From positions 1-8,108 of the forward strand of contig CAAEPN010000102.1 of NCBI GenBank assembly GCA_900757905.1: DNA of 8,108 nucleotides, written 5' to 3'. The notes beneath the pieces are model-generated. The model had not been told where the DNA came from, made no database searches, and saw only the letters and a list, made by a program, of their open reading frames with translations. Position numbers and translations under genes: made by a program. Shown piece after piece: positions 1 through 6,052 of this stretch (within the stretch, counting starts at the first letter, position 1; each line of letters opens with the position of its first letter). The stretch comes from Clostridia bacterium (GTDB lineage Bacteria; Bacillota; Clostridia; Oscillospirales; CAG-382).

Positions 1-12
1 CACACAGGTGGC
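1..12 (+). repeat. 12-bp repeat, possible tail of an upstream intergenic repeat
   Basis: The first 12 bases, CACACAGGTGGC, recur exactly at 4131-4142, where they lie in the hairpin-rich stretch downstream of repeat copy A. Similarity fades after the 12-mer (CAGTTGCGC here, GGTTTTGC there). The window may therefore begin inside the tail of a further copy of that intergenic assembly, upstream of the S-layer gene. A chance 12-bp match is possible, and the bases that would settle it lie outside the window. Confidence 0.4.
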
Positions 13-38
13 AGTTGCGCTGGGGACAAATTAAATCC

Positions 39-97
39 TTGTTGCTTTCGCAACAATCCTCGGCCGCTTCGCGGCAATTCCCGGCGGCTCAGCCGCC
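39..97 (+). other. Three consecutive hairpins upstream of the S-layer promoter
   Basis: Three perfect stems follow one another: TTGTTGC/GCAACAA (39-45 with 50-56), GCCGC/GCGGC (63-67 with 71-75) and GGCGGC/GCCGCC (83-88 with 92-97), with loops of 3-4 bases. None has a clear T-tract, so they are not textbook terminators. They lie upstream of the promoter at 145-173 and so outside the S-layer transcript. They may be the end of an upstream transcript or part of a dispersed palindromic repeat. The role is unknown. Confidence 0.5.
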
Positions 98-110
98 ATA
101 CCGGACGGCT

Positions 111-132
111 ATGTTACACTTATGTTACACTT
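111..132 (+). repeat. Tandem 11-bp direct repeat ahead of the S-layer promoter
   Basis: ATGTTACACTT occurs twice head to tail (111-121 and 122-132), one helical turn apart. The second copy ends 12 bp before the -35 box of the S-layer promoter. Direct repeats at one-turn spacing just upstream of a promoter suit a site for an activator or other upstream binding protein. That role is inference; the repeat itself is plain in the sequence. Confidence 0.5.
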
Positions 133-144
133 TGAAAGAATCAC

Positions 145-173
145 TTGCAAAAATAAGGCTTGTGCTGTATGAT
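145..173 (+). promoter_or_regulatory. Sigma-A-type promoter of the S-layer gene
   Basis: The -35 box is TTGCAA (145-150), the spacer is 17 bp, and the -10 box is TATGAT (168-173, five of six consensus bases). Transcription would start near 180, giving a leader of about 57 nt. That leader opens with a small hairpin, CAAAAC/GTTTTG (185-190 with 196-201), close to the expected 5' end, where such stems can protect an mRNA. The same -35 hexamer and spacer length are used by the subtilase promoter at 6116-6144. Confidence 0.7.
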
Positions 174-236
174 AGTAGCGTAAACAAAACTCACCGTTTT
201 GGACTACAAAAAATTTTAAACAGGAGGAACAAGAAG

Positions 237-3200
237 ATGAGAAATTTTAAAAGATTTCTTACACTCGCACTCGCAGTGGTAATGGTCGCTAGCATGTTTG
301 CTTTCGGCGCATCCGCTGCACAGTTTACCGACGTGGACGAGAACAACGAGTATCTCACTAAGTCTGTAAATCTTCTCAACCACATCGGCGTGGCTAAGGG
401 TACTTCTGATACCACTTTCGGTACCGAAGAACTCGTAACCCGCGAACAGATGGCGGCATTCATTTACCGCCTCATGAAGAGAGGTAACTCTGTTGAAGGC
501 GGCGCAAACGCTTCCCGCTTCACCGACCTCGAAGATCCGACCTTCTTCTTCATGATCTCTTGGGCAGATAGCCAGGGTATCATCAAGGGTACCTCTGCTA
601 CTACCTTCGAACCGAAGGGTTCCATCACCCTTCAGGACGCTTACACCATGATCGTCCGCGCTCTTGGCTACGAAAAGGAAGAATCCCTTCCCTATCCGTT
701 CGGCTACATCGGAGTTGCAGAAGACAAGGGTGTTGAGCTCGACGAAGGCCTCAGCTCTGACGTTTCCTATACCGACGCTCTTACCAGAGGCGATGTAGCG
801 ATCCTTCTCTACAACGCATTCTTCGCAGAGACCGGTGTTGCTGAAACCAAGCAGGTCGAAAGAGAACTCAGCGACGGTTCCATCGTTCTTGAAACCAAGA
901 CCGACTACCCGACTCTCGCTGAAAAGGTTTACGACGTAATCGAAGTTGAGTACCAGGCAGTTGCTACTCCGAAGTACGCATTCGGCGAAACCGAAACCAC
1001 CAGCGGCCTCGGCTACGACGCAGTCCTCTTCGATAAGGTTGACGGTCAGGATTCCGATACCGTTGACGCTCCGGCTCAGTTCTACGCTGACGTTAAGGAC
1101 CTCGCTATCGACGGTTCTGCTGACGACTACATCATGGGTCACTTCAACATGTTCGTAACTCTCGATGACGACAACGACATCGACGAGATCCTCTATGCTG
1201 AATCCCTCATGACCAAAAAGTCCGTTTCCGACATTAAGCTCGAAACCCTCACCTCCAACACCAAGAATAGCTACTACGACGGCAACAGCAAGTATGCTAA
1301 GCGCCTCTCCGGTAAAGCTATCGTTGACGGTAAGGACGTATACTTCTACAACGCTCCGTACTCCTACGCTAAGCCGACCTACGGCACCAAGTGGGACGAC
1401 GCTAAGAAGTACAACGAAAGAAACGCAAGCAACGTTAAGTTCATCGAAAGAGCTATTCTCGGCACCGATAAGGATGACCACGAATACACCTTCAATTTCG
1501 TTGACGAAAACATGTTCGTTACCTACGCTGAAGGCGATGAAGTTGACGATAACTGCGTTGCCGACTCTGAAACCCTCGTAAATGTCCTCAAGCAGGTTTA
1601 CACCGGCGGTCTTTACGAAGCAGTTGTTTACGACGTAGATGGCGATGGTCTCTATGACTACATCAACTACATGCCGTACAGCTTCGCTTTCGTTGACACT
1701 GACGATGACTACAACTTCTATGATAACAACGATTCCGGTTTTGTAGATGACGGCGGCAAGCCTACCGTTTACACCAACGAAGCAGTTATTGAAGGCGAAT
1801 CCTTCAAGGACGAAGACCTCGTTCTCGGCTACTTCGACGCAGCAGCTAACTACATCAAGGTTGCTAAAGTTGTTGAACCGGTCAAGGCTACTGTTTCTGA
1901 CATCAAGACCAGCACCAGCACTCTTACCCTCAGCACCGGCGACAAGGTTTCCGTTAAGGACGCTTGGAAGCTCGTTGCTAACTTCAATGCAACTGCAGAC
2001 CTCGCGGCAGTCGGCTATGTCGTAGACAACGTTGACTGGGATCAGCTCGCAGACGCAAACGGCAAGATGGAAGAACTCCTCGGCGCTGGCTCTTATGACA
2101 GCGACGCAGCTGAATTCTATGTATACGGCGGCGCTATCCTCTTCCAGGACGGCATCGACAATGACATCACCTTCGACGGCAAGCTCATCGTTGTTACGGA
2201 AGACGAAGACGGCAACTGGATCGAAACCGGTTCCTTCAACTCTGCTACCGGCGAAAAAACCACCTACGTTTACGCATGGGTTGACGGCGCTCTTAAGTGG
2301 GTTGCTATCGACACCGACGCTGATGTATGGCCGGAACTCAAGGAAGCTAACAAGGAAACCTACCTCAACAAGGTTGGTACCTACACTGTAGATTCCAACG
2401 GTCTCTACACCATTAAACTTCTCGGCAACGCTTACGACGACAAGAAGATGGAAGAGGATTCCTACATTGGTATCAACAAGGATATCGCAGACCTTGACGA
2501 TGACAAGGATGATTCCCTCCAGTACCTCTTCGAAAACGATGGCACCAGCTACCTCACCAAGAACGTTGGTAAGAGATTCAAGACCACCGGCTTCAACCGT
2601 GACCTTGTTCTCGACAGCAAGTCCATCATCCTCATCAGAAATGAATATCAGGATGGCGAAGACACGGTTGTTGATTTCGTTCAGTACTCTGTAAACGAAC
2701 TCACCGAGTCCATCGAAAACAGCCTCACGAACGTTCAGGTTGTTGTTTCCAACAACGTTGATTACACCAACAGAGAAAATCTCGTTCTCTACTTCGCTGA
2801 AACTTCTGACGGTCGGGAAATCAATATCGAAGGCAAGACGACTACCAAGTCTGACAGAATCGTTAAGATGATGAACCCGAAGATGAACGCAGACAAGAAG
2901 TACTACTACGAGTACACTGTTTACAATCCTTACACCGGCGAAACCGAAACCATCAACGGTAACAAGACTGACTACGGCAAGTCCGGCGCATCTCGTTACA
3001 CCTACGGTGATGTTGTTGAAATCAATTCCACCGGTCTTATCGAAGATAAGAAGGATACCAAGAAGGGCTCTGCACTTCCGAACTCCGCTGATCTCTACTG
3101 GATCATCGATTACGATGCAGATTCCAAGGTTATCGAAATTGCTAAACTTCCGACCAGCCAGGAAGAAGTTGACGCTATCGACAACGGTACCGCTAAGACC

Positions 3201-3533
3201 ATCAGACTCAACGTTGAAGATGTTGTCGTTTCCAAGGCAAACGGCGGCAGCGGCGCTGACATGATCAAGTGGGGCTCCTTCGCTAAGGCTGCTGTTGCAG
3301 ACCTCGGCTCTGACAAGAAGGACTTCAAGGCTACCGCAACCTGGTCCAAGAAGGATACTGATCCGTTAAAGACTGTTTACGGTAAGTACATCAAGGCTTA
3401 CATCGACATTGACTGGGAAGACAAGAACAATCACGACGCTCTCAATGACGATACCAACTGCAACGGCGACGCTAACTACGTTACGATCATCGTTAACAGC
3501 GATGAACCGACCTACCGTTGCGACCTTAAATAA
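237..3533 (+). CDS. SLH-domain S-layer / surface protein
   Basis: This is a secreted cell-surface protein of 1098 residues, probably an S-layer or other major wall protein held to secondary cell-wall polymer by SLH domains. The frame is open further upstream, but ATG 237 is chosen because AGGAGG (222-227) lies 9 nt before it and a signal peptide follows directly: a basic start (MRNFKRF), a hydrophobic core, and likely cleavage near ASA-A (27/28). Three SLH repeats follow at about 30-80, 95-145 and 153-198; the TRAE-like ligand motif is TREQ (68-71), TLQD (131-134) and TRGD (183-186). The remaining ~900 residues match no domain I recognise. They are acidic and rich in Asp, Tyr and Lys, and include a calcium-loop-like DVDGDGLYDYIN (466-477). 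Only three Cys are seen (440, 1075, 1095). There is no LPXTG motif. Strong codon bias (Leu mostly CTC/CTT, Ile mostly ATC) suggests very high expression. The ligand and exact role are inferred. Confidence 0.92.
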   Translation: MRNFKRFLTLALAVVMVASMFAFGASAAQFTDVDENNEYLTKSVNLLNHIGVAKGTSDTTFGTEELVTREQMAAFIYRLMKRGNSVEGGANASRFTDLEDPTFFFMISWADSQGIIKGTSATTFEPKGSITLQDAYTMIVRALGYEKEESLPYPFGYIGVAEDKGVELDEGLSSDVSYTDALTRGDVAILLYNAFFAETGVAETKQVERELSDGSIVLETKTDYPTLAEKVYDVIEVEYQAVATPKYAFGETETTSGLGYDAVLFDKVDGQDSDTVDAPAQFYADVKDLAIDGSADDYIMGHFNMFVTLDDDNDIDEILYAESLMTKKSVSDIKLETLTSNTKNSYYDGNSKYAKRLSGKAIVDGKDVYFYNAPYSYAKPTYGTKWDDAKKYNERNASNVKFIERAILGTDKDDHEYTFNFVDENMFVTYAEGDEVDDNCVADSETLVNVLKQVYTGGLYEAVVYDVDGDGLYDYINYMPYSFAFVDTDDDYNFYDNNDSGFVDDGGKPTVYTNEAVIEGESFKDEDLVLGYFDAAANYIKVAKVVEPVKATVSDIKTSTSTLTLSTGDKVSVKDAWKLVANFNATADLAAVGYVVDNVDWDQLADANGKMEELLGAGSYDSDAAEFYVYGGAILFQDGIDNDITFDGKLIVVTEDEDGNWIETGSFNSATGEKTTYVYAWVDGALKWVAIDTDADVWPELKEANKETYLNKVGTYTVDSNGLYTIKLLGNAYDDKKMEEDSYIGINKDIADLDDDKDDSLQYLFENDGTSYLTKNVGKRFKTTGFNRDLVLDSKSIILIRNEYQDGEDTVVDFVQYSVNELTESIENSLTNVQVVVSNNVDYTNRENLVLYFAETSDGREINIEGKTTTKSDRIVKMMNPKMNADKKYYYEYTVYNPYTGETETINGNKTDYGKSGASRYTYGDVVEINSTGLIEDKKDTKKGSALPNSADLYWIIDYDADSKVIEIAKLPTSQEEVDAIDNGTAKTIRLNVEDVVVSKANGGSGADMIKWGSFAKAAVADLGSDKKDFKATATWSKKDTDPLKTVYGKYIKAYIDIDWEDKNNHDALNDDTNCNGDANYVTIIVNSDEPTYRCDLK

Positions 3534-3560
3534 TCGATTCTTAATTGATTAGATAAAGTC

Positions 3561-3593
3561 AGAAAACCCCGACTTCGGTCGGGGTTTTCTTTT
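3561..3593 (+). terminator. Strong intrinsic terminator of the S-layer gene
   Basis: A perfect 13-bp stem (3561-3573 with 3578-3590) is closed by a TTCG tetraloop on a C-G pair and followed by more T residues. The stem contains CCCCGAC/GTCGGGG and an A-run/T-run, so it could also work from the other strand. It begins 27 nt after the S-layer stop codon. Confidence 0.93.
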
Positions 3594-3818
3594 GCATATA
3601 AGGGAGTAAAAGCACATGCAGCGTGGTGCCGGTAGGAGGCGGCGCCACGACGTCCCGTGGATTTTCGCGCGGCTGAAAAAGGTTTTAATTGGCTTTGTGC
3701 GAAACCACCTTTGCGGTATGTTGATTGAAAGTTATGAGTTAATACAAAGCTATGACGCATATCCATAAGCAGCCTATTCCCACAACCCCATAGCCACCCT
3801 TTTGCAGTCCGTCATTAC
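3594..3818. other. Gene-free stretch with one strong hairpin
   Basis: I find no credible gene here. The short open frames lack ribosome binding sites, and one on the minus strand (3512-3766) runs through the terminator. The clearest structure is a 10-bp stem with one G-T wobble, CGTGGTGCCG/CGGCGCCACG (3622-3631 with 3640-3649), whose 8-base loop GTAGGAGG contains an SD-like AGGAGG. No start codon follows at a useful distance, so it is unlikely to be a translation site. The rest is unremarkable. Confidence 0.5.
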
Positions 3819-4009
3819 CTACTGTCAGCAAAAGAATCTGCTATGAATTTGTACAAAGCCGCATATCCGTTTCTACTACGCTTGGAGTTCGTAGCGGTTC
3901 AAATCATTGCCGCCGATATTGTGCAAAATAGTGGTTCGCTTATAGTCGGTTACTTGTCGAAGGGCGGAAAACCTATCAAAAATACCGTATCGACCGGCGA
4001 TTTGAACCG
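3819..4009 (+). repeat. Dispersed 191-bp intergenic repeat, copy A
   Basis: This segment aligns without a gap to the reverse complement of 7918-8108; by hand count 153 of 191 positions agree (about 80%). Three blocks are identical: 3854-3872, 3891-3912 and 3987-4009. The last two carry the inverted pair CGGTTCAAATC (3895-3905) and GATTTGAACCG (3999-4009), which bound a 115-bp core. Differences gather between them. An open frame (3843-4079) crosses the element, but substitutions hit all three codon positions about equally, so it is not read as a gene. Similarity stops right after the second 11-mer. It could be a MITE-like or other non-autonomous element, or a structured RNA; no transposase is nearby. 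Confidence 0.8.
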
Positions 4010-4019
4010 TTCCCGGAGT

Positions 4020-4167
4020 CCAGAGGTCCGCAGACCTCTGGTGTACTCCCCGTTCTTTTCGTACAAGCGAAAAGAATAAAACCGTTTCCCTTTCGGGAAA
4101 TGTCGAGGTTTTGCAAACCTCGAATCAGCGCACACAGGTGGCGGTTTTGCAGCTCAATACTGCAAAA
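4020..4167. other. Array of five hairpins downstream of repeat copy A
   Basis: Five perfect stems of unrelated sequence follow closely: CCAGAGGTC/GACCTCTGG (4020-4028 with 4033-4041), TTCTTTTCG/CGAAAAGAA (4053-4061 with 4068-4076), TTTCCC/GGGAAA (4085-4090 with 4095-4100), TCGAGGTTT/AAACCTCGA (4103-4111 with 4115-4123) and TTTTGCAG/CTGCAAAA (4145-4152 with 4160-4167). The last overlaps the base of the terminator at 4165-4198. None is followed by a proper T-tract. The 12-mer shared with the window start (4131-4142) lies between the fourth and fifth. I see no gene here. Confidence 0.6.
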
Positions 4168-4198
4168 AAGAGCCATGGGTTATCCCATGGCTCTTTTT
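4165..4198 (-). terminator. Bidirectional terminator of melA
   Basis: A perfect 15-bp stem AAAAAGAGCCATGGG/CCCATGGCTCTTTTT (4165-4179 with 4184-4198) has a 4-base loop and A/T runs on both sides, so it can stop transcription on either strand. It lies 21 nt beyond the melA stop codon and is most naturally that gene's terminator. It would also block any transcript leaving the repeat region toward melA. Confidence 0.92.
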
Positions 4199-4219
4199 CA
4201 CTTGCTATAAACTTCCGGC

Positions 4220-5542
4220 TTAGAGGATCGGATATCCGGCCTTTTCGTGCGCTTCGTAAAGCTCGTCACACATCTTGATAATGTCGTCAATCGAAAGCTC
4301 GGCAGCCGTGTGCGGCTCAAGCATGGCCGCATGGTAAATGTGCTCTTTCTTTCCGGTCACCGCTGCTTCAATCGTCAGAAGCTGACAGTTGATGTTGGTC
4401 ATGTTCATGGCCGCAAGCTGTACCGGCAGCCGGCCGACATGCGTCGGTCGAACGCCCGAACCGTCTACAAGACACGGTACTTCTACGCAAGCGTCGCTCG
4501 GCAGATTGTCGATAAGTCCCGTGTTCAGCACATTGCCGCCGATCTTGTACGGCTTGTTTGTCACCATGGATTCCATAATGTATGAGCCGTATTCGTGCGT
4601 GCGCGTATGCTCAATGTCGCCGCCGCCGAGTAATTCCTCTTTCTGCTTTTCCCAGTTTGCAATCTGGTTGACGCAGCGTCTCGGATATTCGTCAAGCGGG
4701 ATGTTGAAGCGCTCAATAAGCTCCGGATAGCGCGATTTGATGTAGAAGCAGTTGTATTCGGCGTTGTGCTCGCTCGATTCCGTGCAATAGTAGCCAAGCT
4801 TGTCGATATAGTCGAAACGCACCATGTCCTTGTGTTTCTCGTTGTTCTTCTCTTTGGCAAGACGGCGGATTTCGGGATACATGTCGTTCCCGTTCTTGTC
4901 CTTGACTTCGAGCAGCCATGCCATGTGATTGATACCGGCAATTAATTCGCTTCCGATTTCTTCATGGCGCTCTGAAATACCTAAATTATTGAATAGACCG
5001 CTCGTGCAGCCTTGTACGCTATGACACAAACCGACCGTCTTTACACCCGTATAACGCTGCATATAACCCGAAAGAATCGCCATGGGGTTGGTGTAGTTGA
5101 GGAACCACGCGTCCGGGCACACTTCTTCCATGTCGGCCGCAAAGCCCTTTAATACGTGAATCGTGCGTAAACCGCGGAAAATGCCGCCAATGCCAAGTGT
5201 GTCGGCAATGGTCTGACGAAGTCCGTATTTCTTCGGGATCTCAAAATCAATGATGGTGCAAGGGTCATATAAACCGACCTGAATGGCGTTGATGACAAAT
5301 TTTGCTCCTCTTAACGCTTCCTTGCGGTTTTCAACGCCAAGATAGGTCTTTATCACTGCACGGTCGGCGTTGTATTTCTTGTTGATGGCATGAATGACGA
5401 CCTCCGATTCCTTCAATCGGTTGGCGTCAATGTCATAGAGCGCGATCTCGCATTCGCGAAGCGCTTCCGTGACTAAGGTGTCTCCGAGGACGTTTTTGGC
5501 AAAAACTGTGCTTCCGGCGCCCATAAAAGTAATCTTTAACAT
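4220..5542 (-). CDS. melA: Alpha-galactosidase MelA, glycoside hydrolase family 4
   Basis: This is a cytoplasmic alpha-galactosidase (EC 3.2.1.22) that splits terminal alpha-galactose from melibiose and raffinose-type sugars by the NAD+- and Mn2+-dependent redox mechanism of GH4. The 440-residue length fits the family (E. coli MelA is about 450). Visible landmarks are the N-terminal dinucleotide-binding GAGSTVF (8-14) and acidic LYDIDANRL (35-43), NYTNPMA (149-155), the metal-ligand motif GLCHSVQGC (171-179; Cys173 and His174), GINHMAW (203-209; His206 is the likely second metal ligand), TESSEHNAEY (254-263), EYPRRCVNQIANW (285-297) and GLIDNLP (342-348). These agree closely with E. coli MelA as I remember it. 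AGGAGA lies 7 nt before the start. There is no signal peptide. It has its own promoter and terminator, and no sugar transporter or regulator lies beside it here. Some GH4 relatives are alpha-glucosidases, so substrate is slightly less certain than family. Confidence 0.95.
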   Translation of the reverse strand: MLKITFMGAGSTVFAKNVLGDTLVTEALRECEIALYDIDANRLKESEVVIHAINKKYNADRAVIKTYLGVENRKEALRGAKFVINAIQVGLYDPCTIIDFEIPKKYGLRQTIADTLGIGGIFRGLRTIHVLKGFAADMEEVCPDAWFLNYTNPMAILSGYMQRYTGVKTVGLCHSVQGCTSGLFNNLGISERHEEIGSELIAGINHMAWLLEVKDKNGNDMYPEIRRLAKEKNNEKHKDMVRFDYIDKLGYYCTESSEHNAEYNCFYIKSRYPELIERFNIPLDEYPRRCVNQIANWEKQKEELLGGGDIEHTRTHEYGSYIMESMVTNKPYKIGGNVLNTGLIDNLPSDACVEVPCLVDGSGVRPTHVGRLPVQLAAMNMTNINCQLLTIEAAVTGKKEHIYHAAMLEPHTAAELSIDDIIKMCDELYEAHEKAGYPIL

Positions 5543-5621
5543 GGCCTTTTCTCCTGACTTAATATTTTTTTGCAGCCCATACTGCTTTGTTTTCCGGTCA
5601 ATTTGTTTCTTTTATGCGTTC

Positions 5622-5650
5622 ATTCTAACAGAATTGACGTGTTTTGCCAA
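5622..5650 (-). promoter_or_regulatory. Extended -10 promoter of melA
   Basis: On the minus strand TTGGCA (5650-5645; five of six consensus bases) is followed by a 17-bp spacer and TAGAAT (5627-5622; five of six), with TGT directly ahead of the -10 as in extended -10 promoters. Transcription would start near 5615, leaving a leader of about 70 nt before the melA start. A small dyad, GCCA-A-TGGC (5646-5654), overlaps the -35 box and could be part of an operator; that is weak evidence. Confidence 0.75.
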
Positions 5651-5790
5651 TGGCTTTTCGTAACCATTCCATGTCAAAATGTATCTAAATCTGCTTATGC
5701 TCCGAGCGTGCTTTTTGACGAAAAGCAAAACCAAGACAACTTTATACCAAAAGTTTACATTTACATAACAAAAAACGGCATTTTTACCGC
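5651..5790. other. AT-rich divergent control region between melA and the small gene
   Basis: This stretch separates two divergent transcripts. It contains a 9-bp inverted repeat with arms far apart, GCTTTTCGT (5653-5661, just upstream of the melA -35 box) and ACGAAAAGC (5718-5726), and a short tandem TTTACA TTTACA (5754-5765). No coding region is convincing. Either element could bind a regulator acting on one or both genes, but nothing in the window shows which. Confidence 0.4.
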
Positions 5791-5796
5791 TATAAT
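5791..5796 (+). promoter_or_regulatory. Possible -10 box for the small gene
   Basis: A consensus TATAAT stands 105 bp before the 35-codon gene. No convincing -35 hexamer lies 16-18 bp upstream of it; the TTTACA copies nearby are about 25 bp away, too far. It may be an activator-dependent promoter, or the true promoter may be elsewhere. If used, it gives a leader of about 98 nt. Confidence 0.35.
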
Positions 5797-5800
5797 AATA

Positions 5801-5840
5801 AAAAAGGAGAGAGCACCCGCACCCAATGCTTTTGCATGGG
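5801..5840 (+). promoter_or_regulatory. Leader with orphan ribosome binding site and hairpin
   Basis: An A-run followed by GGAG (5806-5809) looks like a strong ribosome binding site, yet the nearest ATG (5826) is 16 nt away. A bulged hairpin follows: CCC-A-ATGC (5822-5829) pairs with GCATGGG (5834-5840) around a TTTT loop, hiding that ATG. A 17-codon frame from 5826 ends at 5879, just before the ribosome binding site of the small gene. It could be a control leader; more likely it is a structured untranslated region. Confidence 0.3.
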
Positions 5841-5900
5841 CATAAATTCAGTTTTTACTGTTTAGCACTTCCAAAATGATACAGAAAGGAATATGTTTTT

Positions 5901-6008
5901 ATGAAAAAGTACGCTTCTCCGGAAATTGAAATCATCAAGGCAGAAACCAATGATATCATGGTTGGCAGCGACGTTATCATCGACATCGGCGATCTGTTCA
6001 CCATCTAA
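5901..6008 (+). CDS. Small 35-residue acidic peptide, function unknown
   Basis: This is a short gene with good signs of being real: GAAAGGA (5884-5890) lies 10 nt before ATG 5901, and seven of its eight Ile codons are ATC, the bias of the S-layer gene rather than of the neighbouring subtilase. The product starts MKKYASPEIEIIKAET, then NDIMVG (17-22), and ends in a hydrophobic-acidic tail, SDVIIDIGDLFTI (23-35). Net charge is about -4. There is no Cys, no signal peptide and no membrane segment. The head (two Lys, Tyr, Pro-Glu-Ile-Glu, then an acidic residue and DIM) resembles short hypothetical peptides I recall from gut clostridia, where the head is conserved and the tail varies; I cannot check this here. 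It could be a peptide precursor, an export cargo or a structural peptide. A hairpin follows 45 nt after its stop, and the subtilase gene starts 195 nt downstream. No modifying enzyme or transporter is in view. Confidence 0.75.
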   Translation: MKKYASPEIEIIKAETNDIMVGSDVIIDIGDLFTI

Positions 6009-6052
6009 GGATCTGCTTCTGCAATCGGATAAATATGGCCGGATGGCTGACG

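Noticed and set aside
15..236. Upstream extension of the S-layer reading frame (74 more codons)
   Set aside because: The extension covers the hairpins and promoter, while ATG 237 has an ideal ribosome binding site and a signal peptide begins there.
216..1481. Long minus-strand open frame (421 codons) opposite the S-layer gene
   Set aside because: It is aligned codon for codon with the real gene and stays open because TTA, CTA and TCA are avoided there; the product has no recognisable domain and no evidence of a ribosome binding site was found.
3512..3766. Minus-strand open frame of 84 codons after the S-layer gene
   Set aside because: It runs through the strong terminator stem and into the end of the S-layer gene, and no ribosome binding site or domain is visible.
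5826..5879. 17-codon frame in the leader of the small gene
   Set aside because: The SD-to-ATG gap of 16 nt is too long and the ATG lies in a hairpin; kept only as a possible leader, not called as a gene.
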